A DNA stretch of 64,000 nucleotides from Ulota crispa (GCA_963920765.1 OY987251.1:11721219-11785218), one strand, 5' to 3'; shown: positions 24,598-35,797, counted from the stretch's first letter. Notes: generated from the letters alone by a model not told the origin. Translations and numbers: made by a program.

Positions 24598-25033
24598 AAT
24601 CTACAATTAATAAAAAATCTCAAGTTGGTGACTTGTTTGTATAGTCGTTGAATGCCCAATTTACTTGTTCTCAAAAATGTTACCAATGTTAGGCGGTTAG
24701 GTTGCCGGCGGTTAGTTTCAATTCCTCTCTCCCAAGTAACCAATGTTAGGCAGTTAGGTTTCTCATGTTAGGCGGTTAGGTTGCCGGTGAGGCTTCCTTT
24801 CTCCCAAAACCTAACGGTTAGCTTCAATTTCTCTCTCCCACGTGACTAATGTTGCTGATGAGGTTTTGTCTCTCCCACCCATGTTGCAATGCAAACATCA
24901 CAACAATGACAAATGTAGTTTATCATGAGTTGTTGCAGTAACGTAAGTTGGAAGTGTAACTATCTTGAATCTAAAACGTGAAATGTGTTAAAGCCTTCAT
25001 TTACCTTGGTAAATGAGTTTACAAGACTCGTTC
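24598..25033. repeat. Repeat E, copy 2
   Basis: Collinear with 4300-4757 from TCTACAATTAATAAA to TTACAAGACTCGT, with the same GTTAGGCGGTTAGG and CTCTCTCCCA reiterations and the shared tail ACAACAATGACAAATGTAG. It is in the same orientation about 20 kb away, and shows where the unit starts and ends. Confidence 0.65.
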
Positions 25034-27270
25034 TCTTATAAAAAAAATGGAAAGCTGATGAACTACACATAAAAATGGCTCATATTGCTTATTGTGAAAT
25101 TTTAATAGGTTTTCTGATTAAACAGTTTAAAATGGCTCATAAACTTATATTTGTTTATATTTTCAAAATGTGAATAAAAAGCACTTAATATGTAATTTTC
25201 TGTTTATTGTATTTTCTGTGTTGTCATTCTAACTTTTTTCAATTATAAAAAATAAGAATACTGATAAAATGAATTATTATTTTATTTAATTGAAAAGATA
25301 TCATAAATCATCTCAAACAAAAATTTAAAGGATGTCAGTTCCAAAGGAGAATGCTCTATTTTCCGTTAGCCATATTTTTTGTCATGTTCGCTTACGAATA
25401 CTTCTTGCATTATGCGATGAAGGATGAGTTGAATGGTGGTACGGAGAAAAACCACTTGTTTGTGTACGTTGGTTATCACGTATAAAGACATGGATTTATG
25501 ATAAATCTCAAAAAAATTCCAAAAAACCTAATTGACTGATAATATACCTATGGTTTGGCATAAGAGTTACAGCAGGATTCATGTGCTACCCAAATATCCC
25601 ATCCGTATACAACATAAGAAAGCGTGTACAATATAATAACATCCTTTAGAGATTAATATAAATAGAATCAAATAACTAGTAATATTGATGCCATTTTGTG
25701 TTGATTGATTTACAGATTAACATCAACAAAAAATTTTCCACCCTAGTACTTCAATCTTTGTCCTTAGAGTTTTGGTTTTAATTTATGCATTCAAGATCTT
25801 GTTGAAAGTTTGGAACTCTTCAACAACTCAGAACCAATCTTTTTGACACTTAACCCTTAAATGTTGAAGCGGACGCTTCTTATCCCATTGGTGACAAAAA
25901 TACATTGTACTATATGTACAAAAGTAAATTTTCATCTAATTAAAAAGAATTGATCATGGAGATTTGGTCTATCATGAAAGGCAAAAATTATCCTCATTAA
26001 ATGCACTTATATTTTCAAATATCCCATGTTGTGAAAAAATTCACAATGATAATGTTAGGCTCCATGTTACCTTTCTTGCAATTTTCATGAGGGCTACATG
26101 CAATGTTGATTTATGAAAATCTTTCACAATAGAATCAAACTGTGTGAGCACTTTGTCACATCACTACAATAGGCCATTTTCATGATGACCAAGGCCGTCA
26201 TTTAAAGGCTAAGATTGCAATGAGAAAACATAACTATATTGACCACATCAAAACACATTACAGTACCGTTCAAGTGAAATTGCTACTACTTGGCATGATG
26301 CAGCTCCCAGATTCCTACAGAATACACTGAAGAATCCTCTATCGACAATAATGCATGTCCAAATTTCTCACAACGGAAAGGAGCAATCGTCGCTACTATT
26401 TCTACTGTTGCTGTGGGTTTCCAATAGTGTAACTTTGTTACAACTGCTTACAAAAGCTTGCATCCAGATTGTGAATTTTCTACATAAGAGATGCAGATTG
26501 TCAATAAGGTAAGGGAATGTATGAGAAGCGTACTGGTGAGACCTGTTATGTAAAATTGCGGAATTGGCTGTTGATGAAGTCTACGACCCTAAGCTGCTAT
26601 TCACATAGCAGATTTAAAGCACACTTTTATGTGTAGACCAAGTCGGTCAAGATTTCAAGGTGTTTATTGATACTGGTAAAGGATACTTTTACATTGGCAA
26701 ACAAAAGTTCGGTCAAACCATTCCCATGTGAGTGAGGAGGAAACAAGTGAATGAGTAGGATTATCTTAATTGTCAAGAAAGTCTGAAATGTGTTGAAATC
26801 TACAACGTATTGCCATCAAAATCTTCAATCAAAATCTTCAGCAAAGTCTCATAGTTGAAGATTCCATACAAGTGAGATGCATGTTATGAGATGCATGTTA
26901 TGTAGTAGGAAAGCTTTCGGCAACACATTTCCAATGGTAAATTACACGCCCCATTTGGAGCAAACTTGCTATTTTACAACACTTGCTACAGCAAGTTACA
27001 TAATTTTAATAACCTTCTACAAGAGGTATAATCCAACTACCACACTCAACCCTTTCACAGTCAACCAATACTCCTGGAAAATGGGGTTTCTTCCTTTGAA
27101 ATTTGCCAAGTCTTCTTTTGCAAATAAGCTACACTTTCATACACATGGATATTAGTCCACTATTTGTCTTCTGTGTGAACTTCACCACCATCGTCTTCAC
27201 ATGCAAATTCACCCTTGGCCATGATGTCATTGCATGTAAAATGAATGTCTCTGTCAATCTAACACGATAA
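25034..27270. other. Gene-free AT-rich stretch
   Basis: No supported coding or RNA gene. TTAACCCTTAAATG near 25849 resembles the left end of the TTAA elements, without a visible partner. CACTACAATAGGCC near 26163 resembles a lone CACTA-type end. The 92-codon frame at 26877-27155 has no recognisable motif. Confidence 0.45.
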
Positions 27271-27280
27271 TTCTCGACCG

Positions 27281-27425
27281 CCATGGAGAAGAGACTTTGT
27301 TGCAGCAGCTTACCCTACATTATTGAACCGATATGGAGAAGAATCTTTGTTGCAGCAGCTAATCCTAAATTCTTGACCGATATGGAGAAGAGTCGTAGTT
27401 GCAGCAGCTAACCCTAATCCTAACG
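27281..27425. repeat. Three-unit tandem repeat downstream of the CML gene
   Basis: Three direct units of about 50 bp, each with GATATGGAGAAGA (first unit GCCATGGAGAAGA), a TTGTTGCAGCAGCT or variant, and ACCCTAA-like ends. It lies 60-200 bp beyond the stop codon of the calmodulin-like gene, so it may fall in its 3' UTR. Confidence 0.7.
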
Positions 27426-27483
27426 CTTCGTTACATCATCCTTTCCATTCAGATTTTCACGATCAAATCCAACCAAGCAAATT

Positions 27484-28071
27484 TCAACGCACGAGAGATC
27501 CACTCATGAGCGACGTGAACTCCTCAAAATTCACCAAGTGATCACCGTCTTTATCCACGCATTCAATCATACGCCGACACTCGTTCACAGACACCTCAGT
27601 GTCTCCGAACGCAACCAACACACGGTGCAGCTCGTCCGCGGAGATGAACCCGTTCTTGTCCACGTCGAACACCTCGAACGCCGACGCAAGGGATTCCTGA
27701 AACTCATCCGAATCATCAGCATCGCAATGGCATGAATCGGTGCTCCGATCGGTGCTTTGGATTGGCCTTGTGTTCAACTCGATGAACTCGTACAAATCGA
27801 TGTGGCCGTCGCCGTTGGAGTCCACTTCCTTGATCAGCTTCGCAATCTCCGCGTCGCTGGCTGGTTGCCCGAGCAAGCGCAGGACGGCCGCGAGCTCCTC
27901 CTCGGAAATCTTGCCGTCGCCGTTGCGGTCGAAGAACTCGAAGGAGTCTGACAGCTCTCGTACCAAGGGTTTGGGAAGGTTGAGAACGGCCTTGGCTGAG
28001 AGGCTGCTGGAGGCTCTGTCGAAGCGTCCTGATCCCGTCCAGGTCGAATCCATCAACAGATCCATGGACAC
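27484..28071 (-). CDS. Calmodulin-like protein, four EF-hands
   Basis: Intronless 195-residue calcium-binding protein of the plant CML family, a cytosolic or nuclear calcium sensor acting on unknown targets. Four EF-hand loops are visible: residues 48-59 (DRNGDGKISEEE), 84-95 (DSNGDGHIDLYE), 136-147 (DVDKNGFISADE) and 173-184 (DKDGDHLVNFEE). All have acidic residues at loop positions 1 and 12. The fourth has His instead of the usual Gly at position 6, which may weaken it. A Ser-rich N-terminal extension of about 35 residues precedes the first hand, and a Cys/Asp-rich linker (101-123) separates the two pairs. Start codons at residues 1, 3 and 7 are close together; the first is used here. No GxxxC/S lipidation signal is at the N-terminus. 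Length exceeds calmodulin (149) because of the extension and linker. Confidence 0.9.
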   Translation of the reverse strand: MSMDLLMDSTWTGSGRFDRASSSLSAKAVLNLPKPLVRELSDSFEFFDRNGDGKISEEELAAVLRLLGQPASDAEIAKLIKEVDSNGDGHIDLYEFIELNTRPIQSTDRSTDSCHCDADDSDEFQESLASAFEVFDVDKNGFISADELHRVLVAFGDTEVSVNECRRMIECVDKDGDHLVNFEEFTSLMSGSLVR

Positions 28072-28099
28072 AACAAATTTACTCTGTTGCCTTCAATTT

Positions 28100-28428
28100 C
28101 TCGCAGAATTTGTCAATCTCTCGCACACAATCGTCGATTCTCTCGGACTTGCACAATCGTCAATTTTCTTGCACAATCGTCAATTCCTAGCACAATCGTC
28201 AATTTCTCTCGCACAATCGTCAATTTCTCTCGCACAATCCTCAATTTCTCTCGCACAATCCTCAATTCCTCGCACAATCGGCAATTCTCTCACACAATAG
28301 GTCAATTCTCTCGCACAATCGTCAATTTTTTTCGCACAATCGTCAATTTTTTTCGCACAATCGTCAATTCCCTCGCACAATTGTCAATCTCTCGCCGAAT
28401 TGTCAGTTTCTCGCACAATCGTGAACTC
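28100..28428 (-). repeat. 20-bp minisatellite in the CML leader
   Basis: About 15 tandem units of 18-21 bp, plus-strand consensus GCACAATCGTCAATTTCTCT, with unit-to-unit variation in the pyrimidine tract. It lies between the CML start codon and a putative TATA box, so it should be transcribed as 5' leader. Read in the sense of the gene, the array and leader contain no ATG, so it would not create upstream start codons. Confidence 0.85.
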
Positions 28429-28501
28429 TCTTGCGATGGAGCTGATGAACTGAGGGTTTGGTGTCGAGTTCGATGCTGAAATGGAAGATCATGGGCTCGG
28501 G

Positions 28502-28509
28502 TTTTTATA
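28502..28509 (-). promoter_or_regulatory. Putative TATA box of the CML gene
   Basis: TATAAAAA on the minus strand in a GC-richer context, about 430 bp upstream of the CML start codon. If used, transcription would begin near 28475 and give a leader of about 400 nt dominated by the minisatellite. Position and motif only; no expression evidence. Confidence 0.4.
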
Positions 28510-28746
28510 CGCAGATATCCTGCCCGCGTAGCTGGTTTCCAAGTTGGAGGATCTTTGTGTGTACCGAGGTTTGGAGGAGGAGAGCGTGTGATGGGTGGTG
28601 CGTCGAAAGTGCAGGCAGGTGCAATTTGTAGGCTGTACGCCGTGTACGACATCGTACGGGGTTGGTCGTGGGTTTTGTCGGAGGGGAGTTCGGAGAAGCC
28701 GAAGCCCGAAAGGCATGCGGCAGACATTTCGTAGCAAATTGACCTA

Positions 28747-29155
28747 AGGTAGTACGCTAGAAAACCGTTCGCTCATTTCGAACCATCCTGTAGCTTGCTG
28801 TGAAATGGTGCACTGGTGGTTCTTACATCAGCTTCTTACAACTCATTGAATGTATGGAAGAAAATTTGTTTTTAATTGCAAGAGCCAATCATTTTCCTTG
28901 CTTTCTCAAATTTCTTCAAGACTTGCAAGTGAACGGTTTTTGCAAGGTCTAAGGTTAATAATAGGGACCTATGACACATGCACTTTGAGAATTCATAAGT
29001 AACTAAAAAATGCTTCAAAAAATATGAAACAACTTGTGTTGCATTTAGCCTCTATTTCTCTTTGTCTGAAAAATGAACTAAAAATCCTTCCATCCACGGA
29101 AGACCACAAAAAAGGGGATGAGCCCTTAGATGGGCAGTTTTCGAGCGTACTACCT
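28747..29155. repeat. Family F MITE, copy 1
   Basis: A 409-bp element flanked by TA (28745-28746, 29156-29157) with ends AGGTAGTACGCTAG and GAGCGTACTACCT. The interior is related to other F copies by GAACCATCC, AAATGCTTCAAAAAATATGAA and AGCCCTTAGATGG phrases. Just beyond it, at 29224, GGGCATCTCCACCGGT is the free end of a family C-type element. Confidence 0.6.
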
Positions 29156-30163
29156 TAAGCTTACTTTTCGCAACTTCACTTTCACCGACTTTTGCAGGCT
29201 CGACGTAGGCTTGGGTGAATTAAGGGCATCTCCACCGGTCCTTGCAAGCTCAAAGGATTTCATCTACAGCAGTGTGAGTCAACGCATTTTTTTTCAATTT
29301 TCTAGGTAAGCCACTATGGCTTCCCTTTTCAGGAAGAGGTAGTCAGACATGTGACTAACTTTTTTTCAAGAGAAAATGTATGGCATTGAGTCAAAAATAC
29401 GAGTAGTAATATAGCGACAAGGTGAATTCCTTGAAAACAAATACAAGCGAAATGCTATGACAAAGAGTGTAATTTCCATGGCTACAGCACTACAAGTTTG
29501 AAAGTAGTTTTGCTTTAAGGTTAAACTAGTGGTAGTAAATTTGGCCATTTGGCCATAGTGACGAACATGTGTGTGCAAACAAACATCATATAGCACTTTG
29601 CAAGTGCATATTGCACAACTCCACATAAGATTCCAACTAATCACAAATATGGTAATTTCGTAAGATTTCTTCACGAAGATTGCACCAGCTTTGCACAACA
29701 AATCCATCACTACAAGGTAAACTGCGTTCAAATGACAAGAAGTTGACAAAAGTTTGTCCAAAGTGACAGTAGCTCCAATATCCACCAGATTCATTGTCAT
29801 TTCTCCTACAGCTTCGGCATCCTGATTGTATTTAGACAATTCTGACAGTCCAGCGCCACCTCAGCCTTAGAAACACGGTGGGACTACTTACAAAGTGATT
29901 ACTATTCGCAATAACTGAGCTGCTTTCAACCAAGGTAAATTTTAATTGTGCTTTATTTCTCCACACTTCGTAATTTTAGTCCTATTTCTGGCAATGCCGT
30001 CAGCCTGTTTTGTGGGGACAAAAGGAAAATCTCAAAACTTATATAAGTGAATTTGAAAAAAGGGACTTTACACAACCGCCCGCCCTTGTCAGGCAACTTT
30101 CCCAAATGTGGACTTTCCATTCGATCCTCAATGGAGATTGCTAAAACCGGAATTTGTAATTAA

Positions 30164-30808
30164 CCCCTAAATGCCCAAGGCCCTTTTTGAGCTTCGGGGA
30201 ATTTGTTCCAAATTGAACAAAAAGTCAATTTTTTGATTAGGCGTATTTTTTTTTGTAAATTGTAACTGTACAAACTTGAACTAGATACGTTAAAAATCAC
30301 ATAGGAAAAGAAAATTCAACAGTATCACTTATGGATTGAAAGATTATAGCATTTGATCAAGAGGGTGTTAAAAATGTAAAATGACTCAAAATCTTTCAAT
30401 CTTCTTTTCACATGTCAAATCTACAAAAATGGTCACATGAAAAACTTGGGGTTAAAGGACATAACATACATAACCCCAGTCAATTTATGGCTTTTCAAAA
30501 TCTCCTTTACAATTTTTTTTAATGAAGATTTAATCTAATTTTTTCCCCAAGGTCCAGTGTATTTGAGACTCATTTCCAAAAGCTCTTAACACTAAAAATT
30601 TCAAAATTGCAATGAACACCCTTGCACAAAATCTTGAATAGAAAAATCATCATCTATTAGTTACAAAATTGGTTTTTTGATGCTAAAGCTAGACTTCAAA
30701 AAGAATAGCAAAAAAACTATACCCTACTAAAAATAGCAACTTAGTTAGGTTTTATAGAAGTTCAAAGTATTGTCAACACCATAATGTGGTGCCTTGGGCA
30801 TTTATGGG
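30164..30808. mobile_element. TTAA-flanked element P5 (piggyBac-like MITE)
   Basis: 645 bp between TTAA 30160-30163 and TTAA 30809-30812. Its terminal inverted repeats are good: CCCCTAAATGCCCAAGG and, from the right, CCCATAAATGCCCAAGG. The interior matches P7 in the same orientation (ATCACATAGGAAAAGAAA, TGGATTGAAAGATTATA) and P1 in reverse. Non-coding. Confidence 0.75.
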
Positions 30809-30815
30809 TTAATTG

Positions 30816-31985
30816 AAGGAAAAATATCAAAAGTAGGCCTAACAATTGGCTATGTTTTGATAACAGGCCTGACAATTAAAAAGTATCAAAAATAGGCCTC
30901 ATCAAGGTCTGGGAAATATTTGAGTATTTCCAGTTGATTTCCTTCAATTCCGAATTGGCAAACCGGTCTATCAAGGAACTTTTTCTATTATTTTTTCTAT
31001 TTCATATAATAAATATTAAAAAAATTTAGATTTTCCACTGACTTTTCAACCGATGTTTACAAATTGCAAATGATTTTTTTCCATTTCAACCGGCTAGCTT
31101 TGAACTAGCTGCTGGTTTGTCTTGGACCTTGGGCCTCATCATATATAAAAAGTAGGCCTTGCAATTAAGGTGACCAAAATTTTGTGCATGTTTATGAGAA
31201 TTGGTATGAGCACACCCGGGGTTTGATACATGCACACTAGAGGAGGTGTAAATTTTAAATATTTATCATCAAAAAGCTAAACTTGGAAAATTTGAATTTA
31301 GGTTTGGATTTGAAGATCTTGATTTGTTCTAGAACCACACTAGAGGTTACAATTGAACAATACCCTATGGAAATGCTTAACTTTTTACAGATAAGGGTAA
31401 AACTAATAAATTTCCCCTAGCTAAGTTTTTCCATTGGGTATTGTTCAATTGTAACCTCTAGTGTGGTTCTAGAACTAATCAAGGTCTCCAAATCCAAACC
31501 TAAATTCAATATTTCCAAGTTTAGCTTTTTGATGATAAATATTTAAAATTTACACCTCCTCTAGTGTGCATGTATCAAACCCCGGGTGTGCTCATACCAA
31601 TTCTCATAAACATGCACAAAATTTTGGTCACCTTAATTGCAAGGCCTACTTTTTATATATGATGAGGCCCAAAGTCCAAGACAAACCAGCAGCTAGTTCA
31701 AAGCTAGCCGGTTGAAATGGAAAAAAATCATTTGCAATTTGTAAACATCGGTTGAAAAGTCAGTGGAAAATCTAAATTTTTTTAATATTTATTATATGAA
31801 ATAGAAAAAATAATAGAAAAAGTTCCTTGATAGACCGGTTTGCCAATTCGGAATTGAAGGAAATCAACTGGAAATACTCAAATATTTCCCAGACCTTGAT
31901 GAGGCCTATTTTTGATACTTTTTAATTGTCAGGCCTGTTATCAAAACATAGCCAATTGTTAGGCCTACTTTTGATATTTTTCCTT
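30816..31985. repeat. Near-perfect 1.17-kb inverted repeat (hairpin)
   Basis: Two arms of about 556 bp (30816-31371 and 31430-31985) are reverse complements with only scattered single mismatches and a 58-bp loop. Examples: AAGGAAAAATATCAAAAG at the left end against its complement at the right end, and AGACAAACCAGCAGCTAGTT against AACTAGCTGCTGGTTTGTCT. No open frame. It starts three bases after P5. A transcript would form a very long double-stranded RNA. Confidence 0.9.
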
Positions 31986-31987
31986 AA

Positions 31988-32385
31988 TATAGCAAGGGAG
32001 CGACTTGGTGCGCACCTCCCAATTGCTACGCGAACACCCCCATAGCCAAATCTATTCAATTTGAGCTTATTATTAAGCTGAAATATGAAATTAAATCAAA
32101 GCAATACTTTAGTGTACATCTGCGTCTACAAGCATTGCAAATACATAACAAATTTGCCTCATTTGTAACACAATTAAGAATTAAACCAGCTGCTCCTTTC
32201 ATTTATTGGTTTGACTCTTGATTGTGTCACAAATGAGACAAATATGTTGTCTGTTTGCAACGCTTGTAAACGCAAATGTATGCTAAAATATTGCTTTAAT
32301 TTTATTTCATATTTCAACGTAATAAAAATCTCAAATTGAATAGATTTGGCTATGGGGGGTGTCCACCAAGTCGCTCCGTATAACA
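31988..32385. repeat. Family H foldback element, copy 1
   Basis: Ends GGAGCGACTTGGTG and CACCAAGTCGCTCC are inverted, as are CCAAATCTATTCAATTTGAG and its complement. The centre has AACAAATTTGCCTCATTTGT and its complement. The same architecture and central phrases (AGCATTGCAAA, ACAAATGAGAC) recur at 48844-49263. It directly follows the long hairpin. Confidence 0.65.
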
Positions 32386-32742
32386 ATAGGCCTCTTTGAG
32401 TAGAATGAGGAGGCTAACTTAGAGATCCAGTTCCTTACAGTAAGTTTACTTCAGGTTTTTAGTGGATGACTTTCGTGCTATGTCCATGAACAACAAAAGC
32501 AAGCATATCGATGAATGTCACTATTACGTCATCTTCTCTGTTGTAAGAATCCCACAATCGTTATGTTTTTGGAGTTGCGGTTGTGGGTGGCGGCTAGGGT
32601 TTGAGGGCTTCAGGTTTTGCTGGGTCTCAATGTCTCACCCTCTCTCCCTTGTAAGTCATGGTCATTGCCGCGAGTTAGGTGAATGCATTCTCCGTGAGAT
32701 TTCCCTGTGCTTATCTTTACTGAAAACATCTAATATGCATGT

Positions 32743-34790
32743 TATTGCTATAGGTGGTGGCCTCGTACTGTGCGAAAACAGCAAGTATACGATGGATATG
32801 TGACTCATTTGGAGAGCAGTGTACTTCTGGCGATTTAGGTGGGGCAGCATCAATTCCAGACGCAAGTTTTGGAGAAGAATATGCAGATACTGCTAGGGAA
32901 ACAAGCACGAGGAGGACAAGGAGGAGAGTGGCTCTGAGTCATCTGATTCAACACAGTCTTCCGACAAGGAAATACCCACAACATCAGGAGACGAATTGTA
33001 CTTGAAAAGCTCAAGTGACGTTGGATATTACACCACCTCCGACGCCAGGACATCTAATTTTGAAAGGTTGCCAATCGAAATTTGTAATTATCCTGTCTTT
33101 CAGCAAAGAAGATAGAGAGGTATGTATTTTTTCCTGCATTGTCACCTCCTAGCAGTGGTTTATTTTTAAATAGATCTCACCATCCGGTCAAGTTTGAGTA
33201 GCACAACATTGGATCCTTTTATATCAATGGCAAGACAATGAACATGCACATGAATTGAAGAGGAAAAACACATGAACAGTGCATTATTTACTGCCGTAGT
33301 GATGATATATTAGGGTTTGTAACAAGTATAGCAAAAGTAAAGGTTTCTTGATGAAGATTAGTTCTACCACAATAAGAGTACTGTAATTCCACCAAATGAA
33401 AGAAGAAAATGCAGTCAACTCATATATGGTAGTAGGGAAAATTCAGATATTCACATCATTTGTGAAAGCATACACATATTCAGCCAACTCTTGTTTGTAT
33501 GTTCAGAGATCGAGGTGTTGAAATCTTATTCACAGAGCATTGCTTGTACTGCATGTGTCACAAATATAGGCTTGTGCATTGAAATCCGTCATTATGCAGA
33601 TAATGAATAAAGTGTTCACAACTTCGTTCAACATGTACAATTAATAAGGTCCCTTGTCATGAATGTGACAACAAGGAAAAAAAAAACATACGATATTCCT
33701 AAATGAATGTTTGGACATGAGAAATCACACACATAAAGAAGGGACGTAATGTAGAAAGCCGTATAGAAATGAAAATTCTGTAGTTCGATTATAGTGGAGT
33801 CCATAAGCATGCAGAATTGGAGATTGGAACTGTAATGCAATGCCCTTTGCTGACTCTCACGTGATTATCACAATACTTGTGGCAAAATAGACTTGTTGTC
33901 ATTCCTACTTACTGAATATGGATGTGCTACAGTAGTGCCTCTTTAAGATGAACCTTTATAAGAAAAAACGCTTTGCTAAGATGAAAGAGATGACTGTCCC
34001 TGACGGTTGGGGAGCTACAAAAGATGTGTTTGGTTACAATGAATGCTTTCCTTACACAAAATGAATATGCTGTCCGGATACCTTCATCTTATTGAGGCAC
34101 CACTGTACTAGGAAAAGTAGACACTTCAAATATCATGTTGCTTATGGGCTAATTAGGATATTTCTGGACTATGTTGTGAATTGGATTGATACCATACCTA
34201 ATCTACAATTTTTAATGCTGCACAAGGTAGTCAACATTGATTTGTTTGGTGTTTGATGTTAGCAGAGAATGGCTACGCCTTGGATTGCTGGATAGGTCAA
34301 GGAACACAACAACAAAAAGAAAAAATGACTCAAGAGGATGTGAGCTGGAGTTCCTCATTTCAAGGGCCTAATGCATCAGACGATGAGTTGCGGGTTTTTT
34401 CGTGAGTAACAAATCAGCTACCTAGAAGTTTAACAGGCCTAATGTGAGGGAGGCAAAAGCATCACTCTACGGTTGTTGCTATTCTATTGCTAGGTAGATT
34501 TACCTGAATTGTGTGTTATTTTTTATGCAGCTTTTTTGGATATTTTGAGGAGACACATAGGCGTATGAAGCACAATAATCTTAAGTATTGTGACAGATAC
34601 CAAATTTTTGTAAGATTGAAATTGCAACAGCATTGATTTCATGGGGTTCATTACACTTGGCTGAAATAGTATATGTGAAAAATGCATGCACACTTATACC
34701 CAGTTGTTTGTGCTATTGAGGAATGCACTTCAAAACGTCCGTCTAGCAGTCCTTACTTCAAGCAGATATTGTTCCAATTATAGGGTGAGC
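32743..34790 (+). pseudogene. Decayed multi-exon gene of unknown product inside the CACTA-like element
   Basis: I do not recognise the product. Coding-like frames: 32755-32905 (includes QQVYDGYVTHLESSVLLAI, a stop, then a Gln-rich helix ending LEKNMQILLGKQ); after a frameshift, an acidic Ser-rich frame 32904-33110 (HEEDKEESGSESSDSTQSS...). Next comes an exon 34262-34400 preceded by TTAGCAG and ended by GTGAGT (NGYALDCWIGQGTQQQKEKM...). An exon starting after TATGCAG at about 34532 (FFGYFEETHRRMKHNNLKYC...) joins the previous one in phase and ends at GTAAGA. A last open piece around 34695-34785 contains VVCAIEECTSKRPSSSPYF. Clean splice sites and phase argue for a former gene; the stop and frameshift argue for decay. 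It could be a captured host gene or an element-encoded accessory protein. Confidence 0.4.
33930..34105. repeat. Small TA-flanked MITE with CAGTAGTGCCTC ends
   Basis: 176 bp between TA dinucleotides, with ends CAGTAGTGCCTCTTTAAGAT and, from the right, CAGTGGTGCCTCAATAAGAT. CAGTRGTGCC termini with TA duplication suggest a Tc1/mariner relative. It would sit in an intron of the decayed gene. Confidence 0.7.
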
Positions 34791-35575
34791 ATGTGTAACA
34801 TTTGTATTTGCCAAAGGATATGACTCCGGATCGAATTGCCTACTTTTTCGTAGCAAATCACAAAGCGCGGTGAATGCATTCCCAAAAGTTTTTGCAAATC
34901 GACGTGGCATGTAGAAAGCCCAAATGAGAAATGCAGGAAAAAGTAAACTTTTGATGACGTGGATGGTGAATCCAGCGTGTGTCGGTAGGAAGAGTGAAAT
35001 ATATCTTACTTGGAAAGTTGTCCAAGATGACAGTTTAATTAACTAGTTTTTGTCAACTACTTGACCGAGTCAGGGTGACCTAATTGACAGCTTAGTTGAC
35101 AAAATTTTGTCAATTAGGTCACTACCCTTCCCTTGTAGTGCATACTTCGATGTTGAAATGAGAATACAACCACAAAAATCATAAATTTCCTCCACAACCT
35201 AATGCTTGAAACAACACATACACATACTCCAATTGCAAACTGAGGAAAAAACCTTGTAATTAGAACCTTTTAAAGTACAACTTCCCTTCACAAAGAAATG
35301 CAGTGGTTTAGGGTTAAGAGCCATTCTAATGTCAAATTGGGACCCAACCTCATAAAACATGTTTCATGTCAAAGTAAACTACACCAATGTTGACTGTGTA
35401 ATTTGTGACTAGATTATATTTATTGATGTACAATTCCGGAAATTCATCTCATGCTCATTTTAAATGCAGCATTTGGTATCCTAATTTTTAGTGAATTGCG
35501 CCTGTCTTAGAGGTTGCTCTTGGCATTTTAGTTCTTTGTTGGTGTAGAGTATAGGAGTTACATTTTGTGAATTTG

Positions 35576-35722
35576 CACTAGAAGAAAGAAAAACATGTTC
35601 TAAACAACTGGTTCACAAAGATTGTAAATGTCTAAACAATTATGAAATGACTCAATTATATTAGTTTAGGACATTTGCAGTTGTTGTGAAACAATTATAT
35701 AGGACATGTTTTTCTTCTAGTG
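35576..35722. repeat. CACTA-ended MITE, 147 bp
   Basis: Termini CACTAGAAGAAAGAAAAACA and, from the right, CACTAGAAGAAAAACATGTC are inverted. The interior also folds (CTAAACAATTATGAAA region). No clear 3-bp duplication. It probably belongs to the CACTA-derived MITEs. Confidence 0.6.
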
Positions 35723-35797
35723 AGCATACCATGAAATCATGATAAAACAAACTAAGATAAACTTACATAAACTACTTTTAAGCAACCCCATACATAT

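Larger units (their letters stand above)
29708..35140. mobile_element. Putative 5.4-kb CACTA-type DNA transposon
   Basis: The left end is CACTACAAGG and the right end CCTTGTAGTG. Both sides are flanked by CAT (29705-29707 and 35141-35143), matching the 3-bp TSD of the CACTA (CMC) superfamily. Subterminal regions share TTGACAAAA/TTTGTC motifs: left near 29745, right near 35050-35120, on both strands. Clustered subterminal repeats are typical of CACTA elements. Inside lie P5, a 1.17-kb hairpin, element H1, a small TA MITE and decayed exons. No transposase (TNP2-like) frame is recognised, so it would be non-autonomous or degraded. Confidence 0.55.

Noticed and set aside
28100-28428. CRISPR-like array
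   Set aside because: Units are directly contiguous with no unique spacers, and the genome is a plant nuclear one; it is a minisatellite.
27740-28479. Plus-strand frames of 130-186 codons across the CML gene and its leader
   Set aside because: They are antisense to the EF-hand gene, and their apparent repeats (AQSSISLAQSSIS) are just the minisatellite translated.
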